Source: Symbiodinium natans (Eukaryota; Sar; Dinophyceae; Suessiales; Symbiodiniaceae). From it: a DNA stretch of 28,500 bases. The number at the start of each line of letters is the position of its first letter. Position 1 is the first letter of the stretch. Below the pieces are notes generated by a model. The model saw nothing but the letters and a program-made list of their open reading frames with translations, had not been told where the DNA came from and ran no database searches. A program made the position numbers and the translations under genes. Shown here piece after piece: positions 9,331-18,029 of the stretch. Where the stretch lies: positions 1 to 28,500 of the forward strand of contig CAJNDS010002794.1 of assembly GCA_905221605.1 (NCBI GenBank), written 5' to 3'.

Positions 9331-9357
9331 GGGGGGGGGGGGGGGGTAGGGGGGGGG
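9331..9357. repeat. Poly-G tract
   Basis: Near-pure G run broken by a single TA. It may be an assembly-sensitive homopolymer. Confidence 0.9.
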
Positions 9358-9425
9358 TCCCCGTCCCACACGGCATAAACCACGGAGCAGAGCGGTTTCG
9401 GCCAGGACATAAGGCCATTTGTGTA

Positions 9426-9640
9426 ACCCCCCCCCCACCCCCCGACAACCCGAACCCCCCTACCACCCCCCCCCCCACACCCCCCCCAACACCCCCCCCC
9501 CCCCCCCCCAACCCACCCCCCCCCCCACCCCTCCCCCCCACCCCCCCCACCCCCCCCCCACACTCCCACCCCCCCCCCCCACCCCCCCCCCCACCCCCCC
9601 TACCTACCGCCCTACCACCCTCCCCCCCCACCAACTTTGG
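9426..9640. repeat. Poly-C tract with A/T interruptions
   Basis: About 215 bp consisting mostly of C runs of 5-14 separated by single A or T bases, strand-asymmetric with almost no G. The Gly-rich and Pro-rich open frames here are composition artefacts. Confidence 0.95.
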
Positions 9641-9656
9641 CATCCTTTGACCTAAC

Positions 9657-10420
9657 AAACGCGTTTAAACCTTTCAACTATGCTCCAGCAGGGTCGGCGG
9701 CTTGAGCCGGAGGCTCTTAAATCCGGGCACGCCCGTGGTCCGACGCCGCTAGGCGCCAGCCCTAGCTTTAGCTGTGAGGGGCATGTCGAGTGCCATGTTA
9801 TGGAGTTATGCCAGCATCCTTCGAAATCCTGCCGCCCAAAACCCTTTCCGGAGCCGCTGATGCTGCTGATGCTCGCTTGCAAAGAGAAACGAAGCCTCGA
9901 TGATGCGCACCCTGGCCCCCCGCCCGGCCGCGCATCATGAGCATCAGCGGCTCCGGCCTCCAGGCTTATAGGGGCATATGCCGGCCTCAAAACGGAAATG
10001 TCCGTAACAGCACGAAAACCACGGTATTTACAGCGATTTCTGTGTTTTCCAAGCTCTCAGCCGCATCCGAAACCCAAAACCCAACCCGCTGATGCTCATG
10101 ATGCGCGCTCTTGTGGGGGTCCTTTTAGTGGCCAATGCCACCCAAAAAACATCAGCAACGCGGATTTGGCCAAAGTTGAAAAAGAGAGTCGATGATGCTC
10201 TCCGGGGTCGTTTTTGGGACCCCCCGTGGGGCACCCAAAAAATGCGTCCAGGAGCCCAAATTCGGTGGGAAATAGCGCGTTTTTCGCGATAAAAATTGTA
10301 CCTGAAAATTGATGCCCTTCGGGAGCCGCATTTGGAGCCGGATGTTGGGGAGCCAACCGGGTCAGCGGCTCCGCGCGCGCGCGCGCGAAACGCACCAGTT
10401 CGCGCGCGCGCGCACGCCGT
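9657..10420. other. Unique region with separated inverted repeat, no supported gene
   Basis: Unique sequence between the poly-C tract and the microsatellite. A 20-bp perfect inverted repeat has arms at 9930-9949 (GCGCATCATGAGCATCAGCG) and 10087-10106. A related GCTGATGCTGCTGATGCTCG lies near 9856. GCGCGC runs at 10373-10387 and 10401-10413 flank a short spacer and could form an alternating purine-pyrimidine helix. Open frames of 65-149 codons overlap on both strands with no recognisable domain. Confidence 0.6.
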
Positions 10421-11377
<957 letters not shown>

Positions 11378-11505
11378 AAGATTCTGGCCCAAGATGAGGA
11401 TTTTATTTCTCGTAGCCGTAGCGAGCTTTCTTGGGTGCCTGGGTCCCAAGTCCCAGGGTCCAGCCATGGATCAGAATCGAGGGTTTCGGGAAGTAGCGCC
11501 CCCCG
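11378..11505 (+). other. 5' leader of the LINE
   Basis: Unique sequence between the TTG microsatellite and the ORF start. Stops in the ORF frame at 11395, 11410, 11416 and 11494 exclude an N-terminal extension. A pyrimidine-rich run followed by AG at about 11404-11415 could be a trans-splice acceptor, but this is only a possibility. The leader is short, so the copy may be 5'-truncated. Confidence 0.45.
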
Positions 11506-14500
11506 ATGAAGCTGAGCAGCATGCGCAGCGAAGATCAGCTAACCATGAACAAAACCGGCAAGCGAAGCTACCAAAGAGCTTGTAAAGTTGCCCTGGCGAA
11601 GGGAGCAGCACTTTACAAAGGCCGTCTTCTGACAGCTCAGGCTCTAGGAGCTCATGAAGGACAATTCGCGTCTCCTGCGAAAGCGGAGAGGCGTTCTTTT
11701 CAACCGAACAGACAGATCCATCACAAATTTGACATGGAAGTCCTTACTTGGAACGCAGGCTCAATTACAAGTCGAGTTTGGAACGAGATTCTGGCCCTTT
11801 TGGCAACAACAGAGTACAAGAACATCAAAATCGTTTTCCTGCAGGAATCGCATTGGCAGCAGGACCAGGTCTACAGCTCAGGCCCGTGGTCAGTCCTAAC
11901 CTGTGGCTCAACAAGCAGACACAAGGCTGGCCTGGTTGTCTTGGTGCATAGCTCACTGGCTCCTCTTTCAGAAATTCGCAGCACTTCCATTGTTCCAGGG
12001 CATTTGCAGCACGTCATGATCCCGTGGCAGAGATCCAGAATACATCTCCTGAACCTGTACCAGCACGTCTGGGATTCAAAGCTCTCGAAGACGGAAAACA
12101 GAGGCAGGAGAAAGGACGTGATGACACAGCTCGAAAATCGAATACAGAGAGTCCCACAACGTGACTTCTTGATTGTGGCTGGGGATTTCAACGCGCATGC
12201 GGTGACTGAACGTCCTCATATCGGACCAAGTGTGCCTCATCGAGTACGGTTTGCAAATGCGGATGTGAAGACACTGCCCTCGCTCTGCAAATCCTGTGGA
12301 CTAACTGCGCTGAACACATGGGCTTCTGGCCATCGCAGTACGTATGCTAGCAGTGATGGCACATATTCCTCTCAGATCGATTTTTTGCTGGTCAGACTGC
12401 ACGATGCTCGGAGGAGATCCAAGGAGGCCTACTCGGATAAGAACTTTCCGGTGGCAGCCTACAGAGATGGATCAAAACACTTTCCAGTGCGAGCCACTCT
12501 GTTCATTCCTCCTTACAGTCCTACACCCAGCAAGCCACGGCCGTTTGATGCCACAGCCCTGGATGCGAGCTTTCGGCGGAAAGATGACAACTGGCAGGCA
12601 TACTCACATCGTCTGACGGAAGCAGTGGTGAGGACAATGCAAGTGAGACCGTCTTGGCAAGAACTGGATGAAGTGATGGTTAGTGTATCAGCTGAGCACT
12701 ATCCTCCTCCACGCAAGTCTCAGCCAGTAGCAGGTCCTATTCATCAGGAATACTGGAAGAAAGTGCGGCAAATCCAGGCGCACAAGAGGGCTGGAACCGA
12801 GCATAATTCAGAATGCCAGAAGCTTGTGGAGGACATCAAGGAGGAGGCGCGGACTTTCAAAAAACAGCAAAAACAAAGAAAGCTAGAGAAGCAAGAGCAG
12901 TTGCTTCTACAAGCCCAGGAAGATAAAAGGCAACAATCCCACAAACTGGCTCATACTCTCAGGAAACTTGCTCCGTGGCGCCCAGTGCAGAGAGTCAACC
13001 TAAGGGATCAAGCAGGTGAGCCGCTTGATACGGAGGCCTCACTAAAAACTATGCGCGAATACTCGAGTCAAATCTTCTCCAAAAGTTCTCCTTTGCACTC
13101 AGTAGCTGCTGTGCCCAGAGCAGCGATCACCGCCTTGCAGGTATCCTCACAAATCAAGACAGTGCCAGTGGGGAAAGCAGTCCCCAGCACCTCAGCCCCA
13201 GTATCAGCTTGGAAGAGTCTAGGTCCTGAAGCCCACGAACACATAGCAGGTCTAATCAACTCTGAGGTGTCCCAATCTGAAATTTCCCCTTATCTAAAGG
13301 ACCCTCGAATTGCATGGATCCCCAAGCCGGGCAAGCCAGCCACCGCCATGAAAAACCTGAGGCCCATAGGAGTCATCAGCGTGCCAGGCAAAGTGCTAGC
13401 AGGCGCAGTGAAGACTCGCATTGCACCAGCACTGCAGGCGAGCTCACAGCTTCAGCCTCAATTTGCGTACATCAGGCAGAGGGGGGTGCGGGACGCCATC
13501 GCGAAAGCATGTCAGCACCTTGATTTCGTGCAGCAGCTCCGTCAAGTGCATCGCAGGGACCTGCACAAGTCCCAACGCGGAGCCAGGCAGGCTCAGCTGT
13601 CAGGGGCACTCACTATTTCGGTTGATCTGAGCAAAGCTTTTGATTCTGTTAATAGACATGAGCTGCTAGCTGCCTTGGATCGCCTGGGAACAGACCCTGT
13701 TACGAAAGAACTGGTAGTTCAACTACACAGTGAGACCTCCTACAACATGGGCACAAGTGGACTAGAGATTCAAGTTCCCACTTCTTCAGGAATCAAACAA
13801 GGTTGCAAGCTAGCCCCGGCATTGTGGTCTGCGCTGACACTTCTAGTCATGAGCAGAATGGAGCAGAAATGGGGCCCAGATAGCAAGCAAGCTAGGGACA
13901 TCCTAACAGTCTTTGCAGACGATTTCCTGCTCCAGGAAACCTTCTCGAGCTTTCCTGAACTTCAGAAAGTCCTGCTCAGAATAGAGGCTCTCTTTCAGTC
14001 TCTTGAGGACGTGGGGCTGGAAGTCAATCCAACGAAGTCCAAAGCCTTGCTAATGGTTCAGGGCACTCAGCAGTCCATCTTTCGCAAGAAGCACACGATG
14101 CGCAAAGAGAAGCAGTTGCACATCGTCCTTCCCTCAGGACATAAGATTCCGATTCATCACAAACTAACATATCTAGGGGTGCAGCTCAGCTATGGATCCT
14201 ACAAAGACCAGACTGTTGACTATAGGATCGCCCAAGCTCAAGGCAAGTTTGAGCTACTTCGACACATCCTGTGCTCCACTAAGGCCTTGGAGGCTTCAAA
14301 GAAGTTGGAGATCTGGAGGGTCTATGTGGAATCCTCACTCTTGCATGGGCTTGTGGCCACTGGCATCACCTCATCAGGTCTTCAGAAGCTTCAGAGTAAA
14401 TACTCGCGGATGCTAAGATCCATCTTTAAGCAACATCAGCACTACAGCCATATTGACACGAAGACTCTGTTCGAGCAATATAAGGTTCAGACTCCTCAAG

Positions 14501-16125
14501 CAGTTTTGATCAGCCAGATGAAAAACTACCAAGACGCACTAGATGCCTGTCAGAAGTACAACCCGGATCAGAACATACAGTGGTATCTGGGACTTCGAGG
14601 TAGGATTGTTGCGCTGCAACAGGAGCTTCAGAGCATGCATTTGGACCTGACCGAGGCAGACCAGGAGGTACCGTGCTCTCTGTGCGATCGGAAATTTTCC
14701 AGCGCTAAGGGTCTTCAGCAACATACTCTGGTGAAGCATGGAGGACAGCGTGCGAATCAGCTAGGCCCAAAATTTCAGGTCACTGTGCATAGCTGCAAAG
14801 GACTTCCGCAATGTGCGGCATGCAACAGGCAGTTGCGCACAATGCATCAACTTCGCAGACATGTGGAGTCAGGCATTTGCCCTCAGCTGCACGAGCTGAA
14901 AGAACGAGCCAAATCCTGTACAAGCTCAGAAAGCATAGCTATGATCTATCAGTCTAGCGTGCAGGAACAACTTAAGAAGGATCCTGATCTTCTACTAAAA
15001 AAGAGACATGTCACTCAGCATCTATTAACGAACTGCAGTCTCTGTGGGCAATACATTGTTGGCCACAAAGGAGTGAAACAGCACATTCAGAAAGCTCATC
15101 CCGCTTTCTGGGCACAATCCTCGGCATCCATTCTTGCCAACATGCGAACACATAAGCGTCTCCTGCACAAAAAAGAAGAATGTAGGTATTGTCGCATTGT
15201 GGTAGATGCTCCAGTACGCCATGCAGAGCAATGTGTGGTTCTGCTTCAGACATACGCCATGAGTGCAGCTTGTGCCAAGCCTATGGAGCTGCCAGATCTC
15301 TTCAGTGCAGATCCTCCAATTAGCCAGGTGAGAGGAAGGGAGGCTTCCTCCCAGGAGGCTTCCTCCAGCAGCCGAGCTTCTTTGCTGACATACACTGCAC
15401 GCGTCTCGGGTCGTTCAACCACTGCACCTCCCACAGCTTCCATGCAAGACGCTGCCTGGCGTCTAGCTTATCATAATCCGCATCAACTGTGCTATGCACA
15501 CACGGTCGTTCATATCCTTATCTCTCTCTTGTCAGACGGACTGTTCCCAGATCCTTCTTTAAATTCCATCCTAACGGAAATAGGTTCCCTGAATGGCAGA
15601 TCCTCTCATGCGGATGTTCGGAGGTTGCGACATCTTCGTCCGCTGCTAGCAGGATGGCGATTACGACCCAGGCAGGAGGATGCATCTCAATTTCTGTTGC
15701 ATATCTCTCAGCGTATTCCAGATCTTTCATCAGATAAATGGGAGGCGCGAGTTCATATCTCAGCACCGGAGGAACGCATAAGTGTTGAGGAAAAAGGTGG
15801 CTTGATTCTGTATCTACCCGAGCCGCCGGATGGACTCTCGACTCTTCAGCAATCAGTAACACAATGGACGAACAGGGGTAGTGTGTTTGCCTTGCTTCCA
15901 GATACAAGACTCATTTGCTTACAAATTCAAAGATTTGATCAGCAAATCAAAACTTCCCGCCCACAAGCGCTGGACACAGTTCTTGAGATGCCAATGTTTC
16001 AGATAACGGAACCTCAACAGAAGCAGTGTCCTTTAGCCTCTATGCATTCATTATCCATATCGGCGAAGACTGGAGCTCTGGACATTACCGAGCGGGGTTT
16101 TGGAGAGATGGAGTTGCGTACCTAG
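11506..16125 (+). CDS. LINE polyprotein: APE endonuclease, reverse transcriptase, zinc fingers, USP-like protease
   Basis: 1539 codons. Residues 14-45 form a basic N-terminal region. Residues 77-335 are an APE-type endonuclease: TWNAG (N83), LQES (E114), AGDFNAH (D227, N229), QIDF (D292) and KHFPV (H325). Residues 430-480 are a K/Q/E-rich helical stretch. Residues 595-895 are the reverse transcriptase: IPKPGK, LRPIGV, DLSKAFDSVN (707-716), SSGIKQGCKLAP (760-771), the catalytic FADD box (803-806) and YLGVQL. Four Cys/His motifs follow: C1057/C1060/H1073/H1078, C1103/C1106/H1119/C1125, C1177/C1180/H1193/H1198 and C1226/C1229/H1239/C1243. From about 1320 the protein matches peptidase C19: N1324 and C1329 (NPHQLCYA), RQEDASQFL (1389-1397) and LICLQIQRF (1469-1477). 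The frame then leaves the domain and stops at 16125, and the missing block lies in another frame. The start is the first Met after in-frame stops (last one 11494-11496), and Met6 or Met14 are alternatives. EN and RT calls are firm, the protease call is strong, and activity is unknown. Confidence 0.9.
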   Translation: MKLSSMRSEDQLTMNKTGKRSYQRACKVALAKGAALYKGRLLTAQALGAHEGQFASPAKAERRSFQPNRQIHHKFDMEVLTWNAGSITSRVWNEILALLATTEYKNIKIVFLQESHWQQDQVYSSGPWSVLTCGSTSRHKAGLVVLVHSSLAPLSEIRSTSIVPGHLQHVMIPWQRSRIHLLNLYQHVWDSKLSKTENRGRRKDVMTQLENRIQRVPQRDFLIVAGDFNAHAVTERPHIGPSVPHRVRFANADVKTLPSLCKSCGLTALNTWASGHRSTYASSDGTYSSQIDFLLVRLHDARRRSKEAYSDKNFPVAAYRDGSKHFPVRATLFIPPYSPTPSKPRPFDATALDASFRRKDDNWQAYSHRLTEAVVRTMQVRPSWQELDEVMVSVSAEHYPPPRKSQPVAGPIHQEYWKKVRQIQAHKRAGTEHNSECQKLVEDIKEEARTFKKQQKQRKLEKQEQLLLQAQEDKRQQSHKLAHTLRKLAPWRPVQRVNLRDQAGEPLDTEASLKTMREYSSQIFSKSSPLHSVAAVPRAAITALQVSSQIKTVPVGKAVPSTSAPVSAWKSLGPEAHEHIAGLINSEVSQSEISPYLKDPRIAWIPKPGKPATAMKNLRPIGVISVPGKVLAGAVKTRIAPALQASSQLQPQFAYIRQRGVRDAIAKACQHLDFVQQLRQVHRRDLHKSQRGARQAQLSGALTISVDLSKAFDSVNRHELLAALDRLGTDPVTKELVVQLHSETSYNMGTSGLEIQVPTSSGIKQGCKLAPALWSALTLLVMSRMEQKWGPDSKQARDILTVFADDFLLQETFSSFPELQKVLLRIEALFQSLEDVGLEVNPTKSKALLMVQGTQQSIFRKKHTMRKEKQLHIVLPSGHKIPIHHKLTYLGVQLSYGSYKDQTVDYRIAQAQGKFELLRHILCSTKALEASKKLEIWRVYVESSLLHGLVATGITSSGLQKLQSKYSRMLRSIFKQHQHYSHIDTKTLFEQYKVQTPQAVLISQMKNYQDALDACQKYNPDQNIQWYLGLRGRIVALQQELQSMHLDLTEADQEVPCSLCDRKFSSAKGLQQHTLVKHGGQRANQLGPKFQVTVHSCKGLPQCAACNRQLRTMHQLRRHVESGICPQLHELKERAKSCTSSESIAMIYQSSVQEQLKKDPDLLLKKRHVTQHLLTNCSLCGQYIVGHKGVKQHIQKAHPAFWAQSSASILANMRTHKRLLHKKEECRYCRIVVDAPVRHAEQCVVLLQTYAMSAACAKPMELPDLFSADPPISQVRGREASSQEASSSSRASLLTYTARVSGRSTTAPPTASMQDAAWRLAYHNPHQLCYAHTVVHILISLLSDGLFPDPSLNSILTEIGSLNGRSSHADVRRLRHLRPLLAGWRLRPRQEDASQFLLHISQRIPDLSSDKWEARVHISAPEERISVEEKGGLILYLPEPPDGLSTLQQSVTQWTNRGSVFALLPDTRLICLQIQRFDQQIKTSRPQALDTVLEMPMFQITEPQQKQCPLASMHSLSISAKTGALDITERGFGEMELRT
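15338..15366. repeat. Double-hairpin element inside the LINE coding region
   Basis: Two back-to-back perfect hairpins: GGGAGG-CTT-CCTCCC, one A, then GGAGG-CTT-CCTCC. They encode the Glu/Ala/Ser linker around residues 1279-1288, between the last zinc motif and the protease domain. The frame stays open through it. Confidence 0.85.
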
Positions 16126-16214
16126 CTGATGATAGTGATCCGCCAAGATGCACCATGCTCCTCTCGGATCAAATATGCCGAGGATCGTACTTGGCCTTCT
16201 ATGTAAGAGATTAG
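15987..16214 (+). pseudogene. Out-of-frame C-terminal USP His-box segment of the LINE protein
   Basis: This segment reads open in the third forward frame from just after a stop at 15984-15986 to the TAG at 16212-16214. It contains SLYAFIIHIGEDWSSGHYRA, then DGVAYLADDS, then GSYLAFYVRD. That is the order expected at the end of a ubiquitin-specific protease: a His box of the HxG...SGHY type, a tryptophan or tyrosine followed by an Asp pair, and a final aYxLfY strand. The upstream ORF supplies the Cys box, the QEDA box and the LxLxRF strand in the other frame, so the two segments are one domain split by a one-base loss (or a -1 frame change) between about 15987 and 16022. No X XXY YYZ slippery heptamer is visible there. 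A mutation or an assembly error is therefore more likely than programmed frameshifting. Confidence 0.8.
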
Positions 16215-16284
16215 ATTCAGCCAGGCAGCCATGAGGCAGGCCTTTGCCCAATTGTCAGCACCCGCCAAGTCCAAGCACGCATGC

Positions 16285-16310
16285 GGAGGTTTCCTCCGGA
16301 GGCATCCTCC
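16285..16310. repeat. Double-hairpin element, 3' region copy 1
   Basis: GGAGG-TTT-CCTCC followed directly by GGAGG-CAT-CCTCC, both perfect 5-bp stems with 3-nt loops. Confidence 0.85.
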
Positions 16311-16447
16311 GCAGCAATGCTCTTTCTTAAAGAAGACCTATCTGCCTGCTGTTGCTTAAGGCAACTCGGCATGAATGCTGCCCTGCGCGCAATACAGCCA
16401 TGATCTCGTGCTAAAAAGTACAGTCTCTTGCATGAACCTTCACATGC

Positions 16448-16473
16448 GGAGGTTTCCTCCGGAGGCTTCCTCC
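16448..16473. repeat. Double-hairpin element, 3' region copy 2
   Basis: GGAGG-TTT-CCTCC followed directly by GGAGG-CTT-CCTCC. It lies 163 bp after copy 1 within a diverged tandem duplication, and its second loop differs (CTT against CAT) while both stems are unchanged. Confidence 0.85.
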
Positions 16474-17146
16474 CCGGTAGTGTTTCTTACAGTAGACCGA
16501 TCTGCCTGCTGTAGCGTAAGGCCAAGCTTGCCCATTTTTGTCCCTGAACCTGAAGCATCTGTAAGAGCCCTGTGCGCACTTCCTTTGACCCCAGCAAAAT
16601 TCCCCCCCGAACATGTGAGGCCTCCTCAAGGACGGTGGGTTCAACTTAGAGTCACTTTTTCGGATGCAACCTGCCTTGTCGCAGCGCTGGCCCCGAGAGC
16701 CGTGCAAGGTGTCCCAGGTCAGGTGCTTCCCTCATCGCAAAGTACTCGTACCTATCTGAGACCTCCTCCAGCCTGGTGGGTTAAGTTCGGTCAGTTGGGG
16801 TCACATTTTCTCGACCAGGTATGAAATTTTGCCCTGTCGCAGCGCTGGCCCCAGGAGCCGCGCAAGGCGTCCCAGGTCAGGCTTCGCAAACTCAGCTTCC
16901 CTGCATCCAATTTGGGCATCCTGAACGTGCAAGGCCGCCTTGGTGCGCTCTGCCTACGGCCCTCTGCCAGTTGTTTAGCGTTACCTGTGTGAGACGTCAC
17001 TAGACGGGAACGCTGAGTGTCGGCCTCACCAGAGGTACGGCTCACTAAACAGCTGGTGCGTGGGTGCTGGACGCAGTGACTCACAGTAGGGTGTCGGGGT
17101 AGCCGCGCTTACTTTTCACTCTTTTGCAGTGCTGAGTACTTGATAT

Positions 17147-17161
17147 CGGAGGCTGCCTCCG
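17147..17161. repeat. Single GGAGG-type hairpin
   Basis: CGGAGG-CTG-CCTCCG, a perfect 6-bp stem with a 3-nt loop of the same family as the double hairpins upstream. Confidence 0.7.
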
Positions 17162-17199
17162 TGCCAACTTCAATTTCTTCATTGATTCATTGCATCAGA

Positions 17200-17218
17200 T
17201 CAGGAGGTTTCCTCCTGA
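17200..17218. repeat. Single GGAGG-type hairpin, extended stem
   Basis: TCAGGAGG-TTT-CCTCCTGA, a perfect 8-bp stem around the same GGAGG-TTT-CCTCC core. Confidence 0.75.
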
Positions 17219-17279
17219 ATAACTTTCAGTACTCTGCCAAAGCAGATTCAGTATAGCAGGTAGTGAGACCTGGCAATCT

Positions 17280-17296
17280 GGAGGAAGCGATCCTCC
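17280..17296. repeat. Single GGAGG-type hairpin, longer loop
   Basis: GGAGGA-AGCGA-TCCTCC, a 6-bp stem with a 5-nt loop. It is a weaker member of the family and the sixth hairpin site in this element. Confidence 0.55.
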
Positions 17297-17702
17297 CGAA
17301 GTCCAAAAGGCCGGACTGTGAAATAACAAAGGCGGGTGAGACCTTCTATATCACACTTGCCCGCCTTAATCACACCAAACTCAGCTAGCGCACAGCTATA
17401 GCCTGCAACACAACATCGGGGCCAGCCGGCACTGCAGCAGTCGCGGGTGCAGGTGAGCCAGTAGGAAGCGGCCGTAGGGTGCCCAGCCAGCACAGCGCTA
17501 TCGCAGCCCCGAGGGGCGGATGCATTCCACATACTCGAACATAGCTGTGCACAACAATCTTCAGCAGCCCTGAGGGGCGTGAAGTACGAACTAGCAAAGA
17601 CTGCTGGAGCTCCCAAGGCGGATACAGAGTAGCCGACGTGCCGAGGATCCAAAGTGATCAGAGGTCCACATGCTGATTCTGGCAGTGAGTGCAATGCAAA
17701 AA

Positions 17703-17725
17703 TGTTGTTGTTGTGGTTGTTGTTG
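17703..17725. repeat. TTG-rich tract at the presumed LINE 3' end
   Basis: Short run of TTG repeats with one GTGG interruption, in the same orientation as the TTG run that precedes the element at 11332-11377. Confidence 0.75.
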
Positions 17726-17772
17726 AGAGTTTAGGGTGTAAGGTTCCGGGTTTCTTCTACAGTGTGGCCGTG

Positions 17773-17958
17773 GATGCCTCCGCGGTGCTTGTGAGCACGA
17801 ACACCTCCACGGTGTTTGCGAACGTGAAGACTGCAAATGCTGAACATGAACACCTCCACGGTGTTTGCGAACGTGAAAACTGTACATGCACACTTCCACA
17901 GTGTGGCCATGCACCTCCACGGTGTTTCTGAACATGAACACCTCCACGGTGTTTGCTG
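17773..17958. repeat. Hairpin-bearing minisatellite
   Basis: Irregular repeats of a block with core ACACCTCCACGGTGT followed by TTGCGAACGTGAA, at about 17801, 17850, 17911 and 17938, with diverged copies near 17773 and 17888. The core can fold as CACC-TCCAC-GGTG. At 17890-17902 the core reads CACT-TCCAC-AGTG, which keeps the stem paired. A TTG/CTG-rich run follows to about 18000. Confidence 0.8.
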
Positions 17959-18029
17959 TTGTTGCTGCTGTGCTTGCTGCCGTTGTCCTGCTGCTGGTGG
18001 GCGTGCCCGGCTGTGGGCGACAGCCCGTT

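Larger units (their letters stand above)
11378..17702 (+). mobile_element. LINE-type non-LTR retrotransposon with protease domain
   Basis: One retroelement copy on the plus strand. It has a short 5' leader of about 125 bp after a (TTG)n tract, a long ORF (endonuclease, reverse transcriptase, zinc fingers, ubiquitin-protease-like domain), and a 3' region of about 1.5 kb that holds hairpins and diverged tandem duplications but no convincing gene. Both ends are inferred. The left limit is the end of the TTG run at 11377. The right limit is the next TTG-rich run at 17703-17725. No LTRs, integrase or RNase H were recognised, which fits a LINE mobilised by target-primed reverse transcription. One frameshift near the C-terminus suggests a recently inactivated copy or an assembly error. 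The boundaries would change if another copy showed different ends. Confidence 0.75.
16215..17702 (+). other. 3' region of the LINE (probable 3' UTR)
   Basis: No convincing gene in either strand. It holds two diverged tandem duplications. In the first, the blocks starting at 16280 and 16443 (offset 163) both begin CATGCGGAGG and share TCTGCCTGCTGT. In the second, the blocks at about 16615-16722 and 16755-16881 share GTCGCAGCGCTGGCCCC and GTCCCAGGTCAGG. It also carries five hairpin sites of the GGAGG/CCTCC family. A GCAGCCCYGAGGGGCG motif occurs twice, near 17501 and 17562. Length and position fit a structured LINE 3' UTR, but the exact end is uncertain. Confidence 0.5.

Noticed and set aside
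9276-9658. Gly-rich minus-strand frames and a Pro-rich plus-strand frame
   Set aside because: Produced by the poly-C tract composition.
11410-11432. Possible spliced-leader relic (CGTAGCC near the LINE 5' end)
   Set aside because: Only about seven bases match the dinoflagellate leader, and the rest of it (the ATTTTGGCTCAAG part) is absent.
16375-16824. 149-codon plus-strand frame after the LINE ORF
   Set aside because: It crosses both a double hairpin and the start of the second tandem duplication, and has no recognisable domain. More likely 3' UTR.
17248-17694. 148-codon minus-strand frame in the LINE 3' region
   Set aside because: No recognisable domain, overlaps the hairpin at 17280, and lies opposite the element's sense strand.
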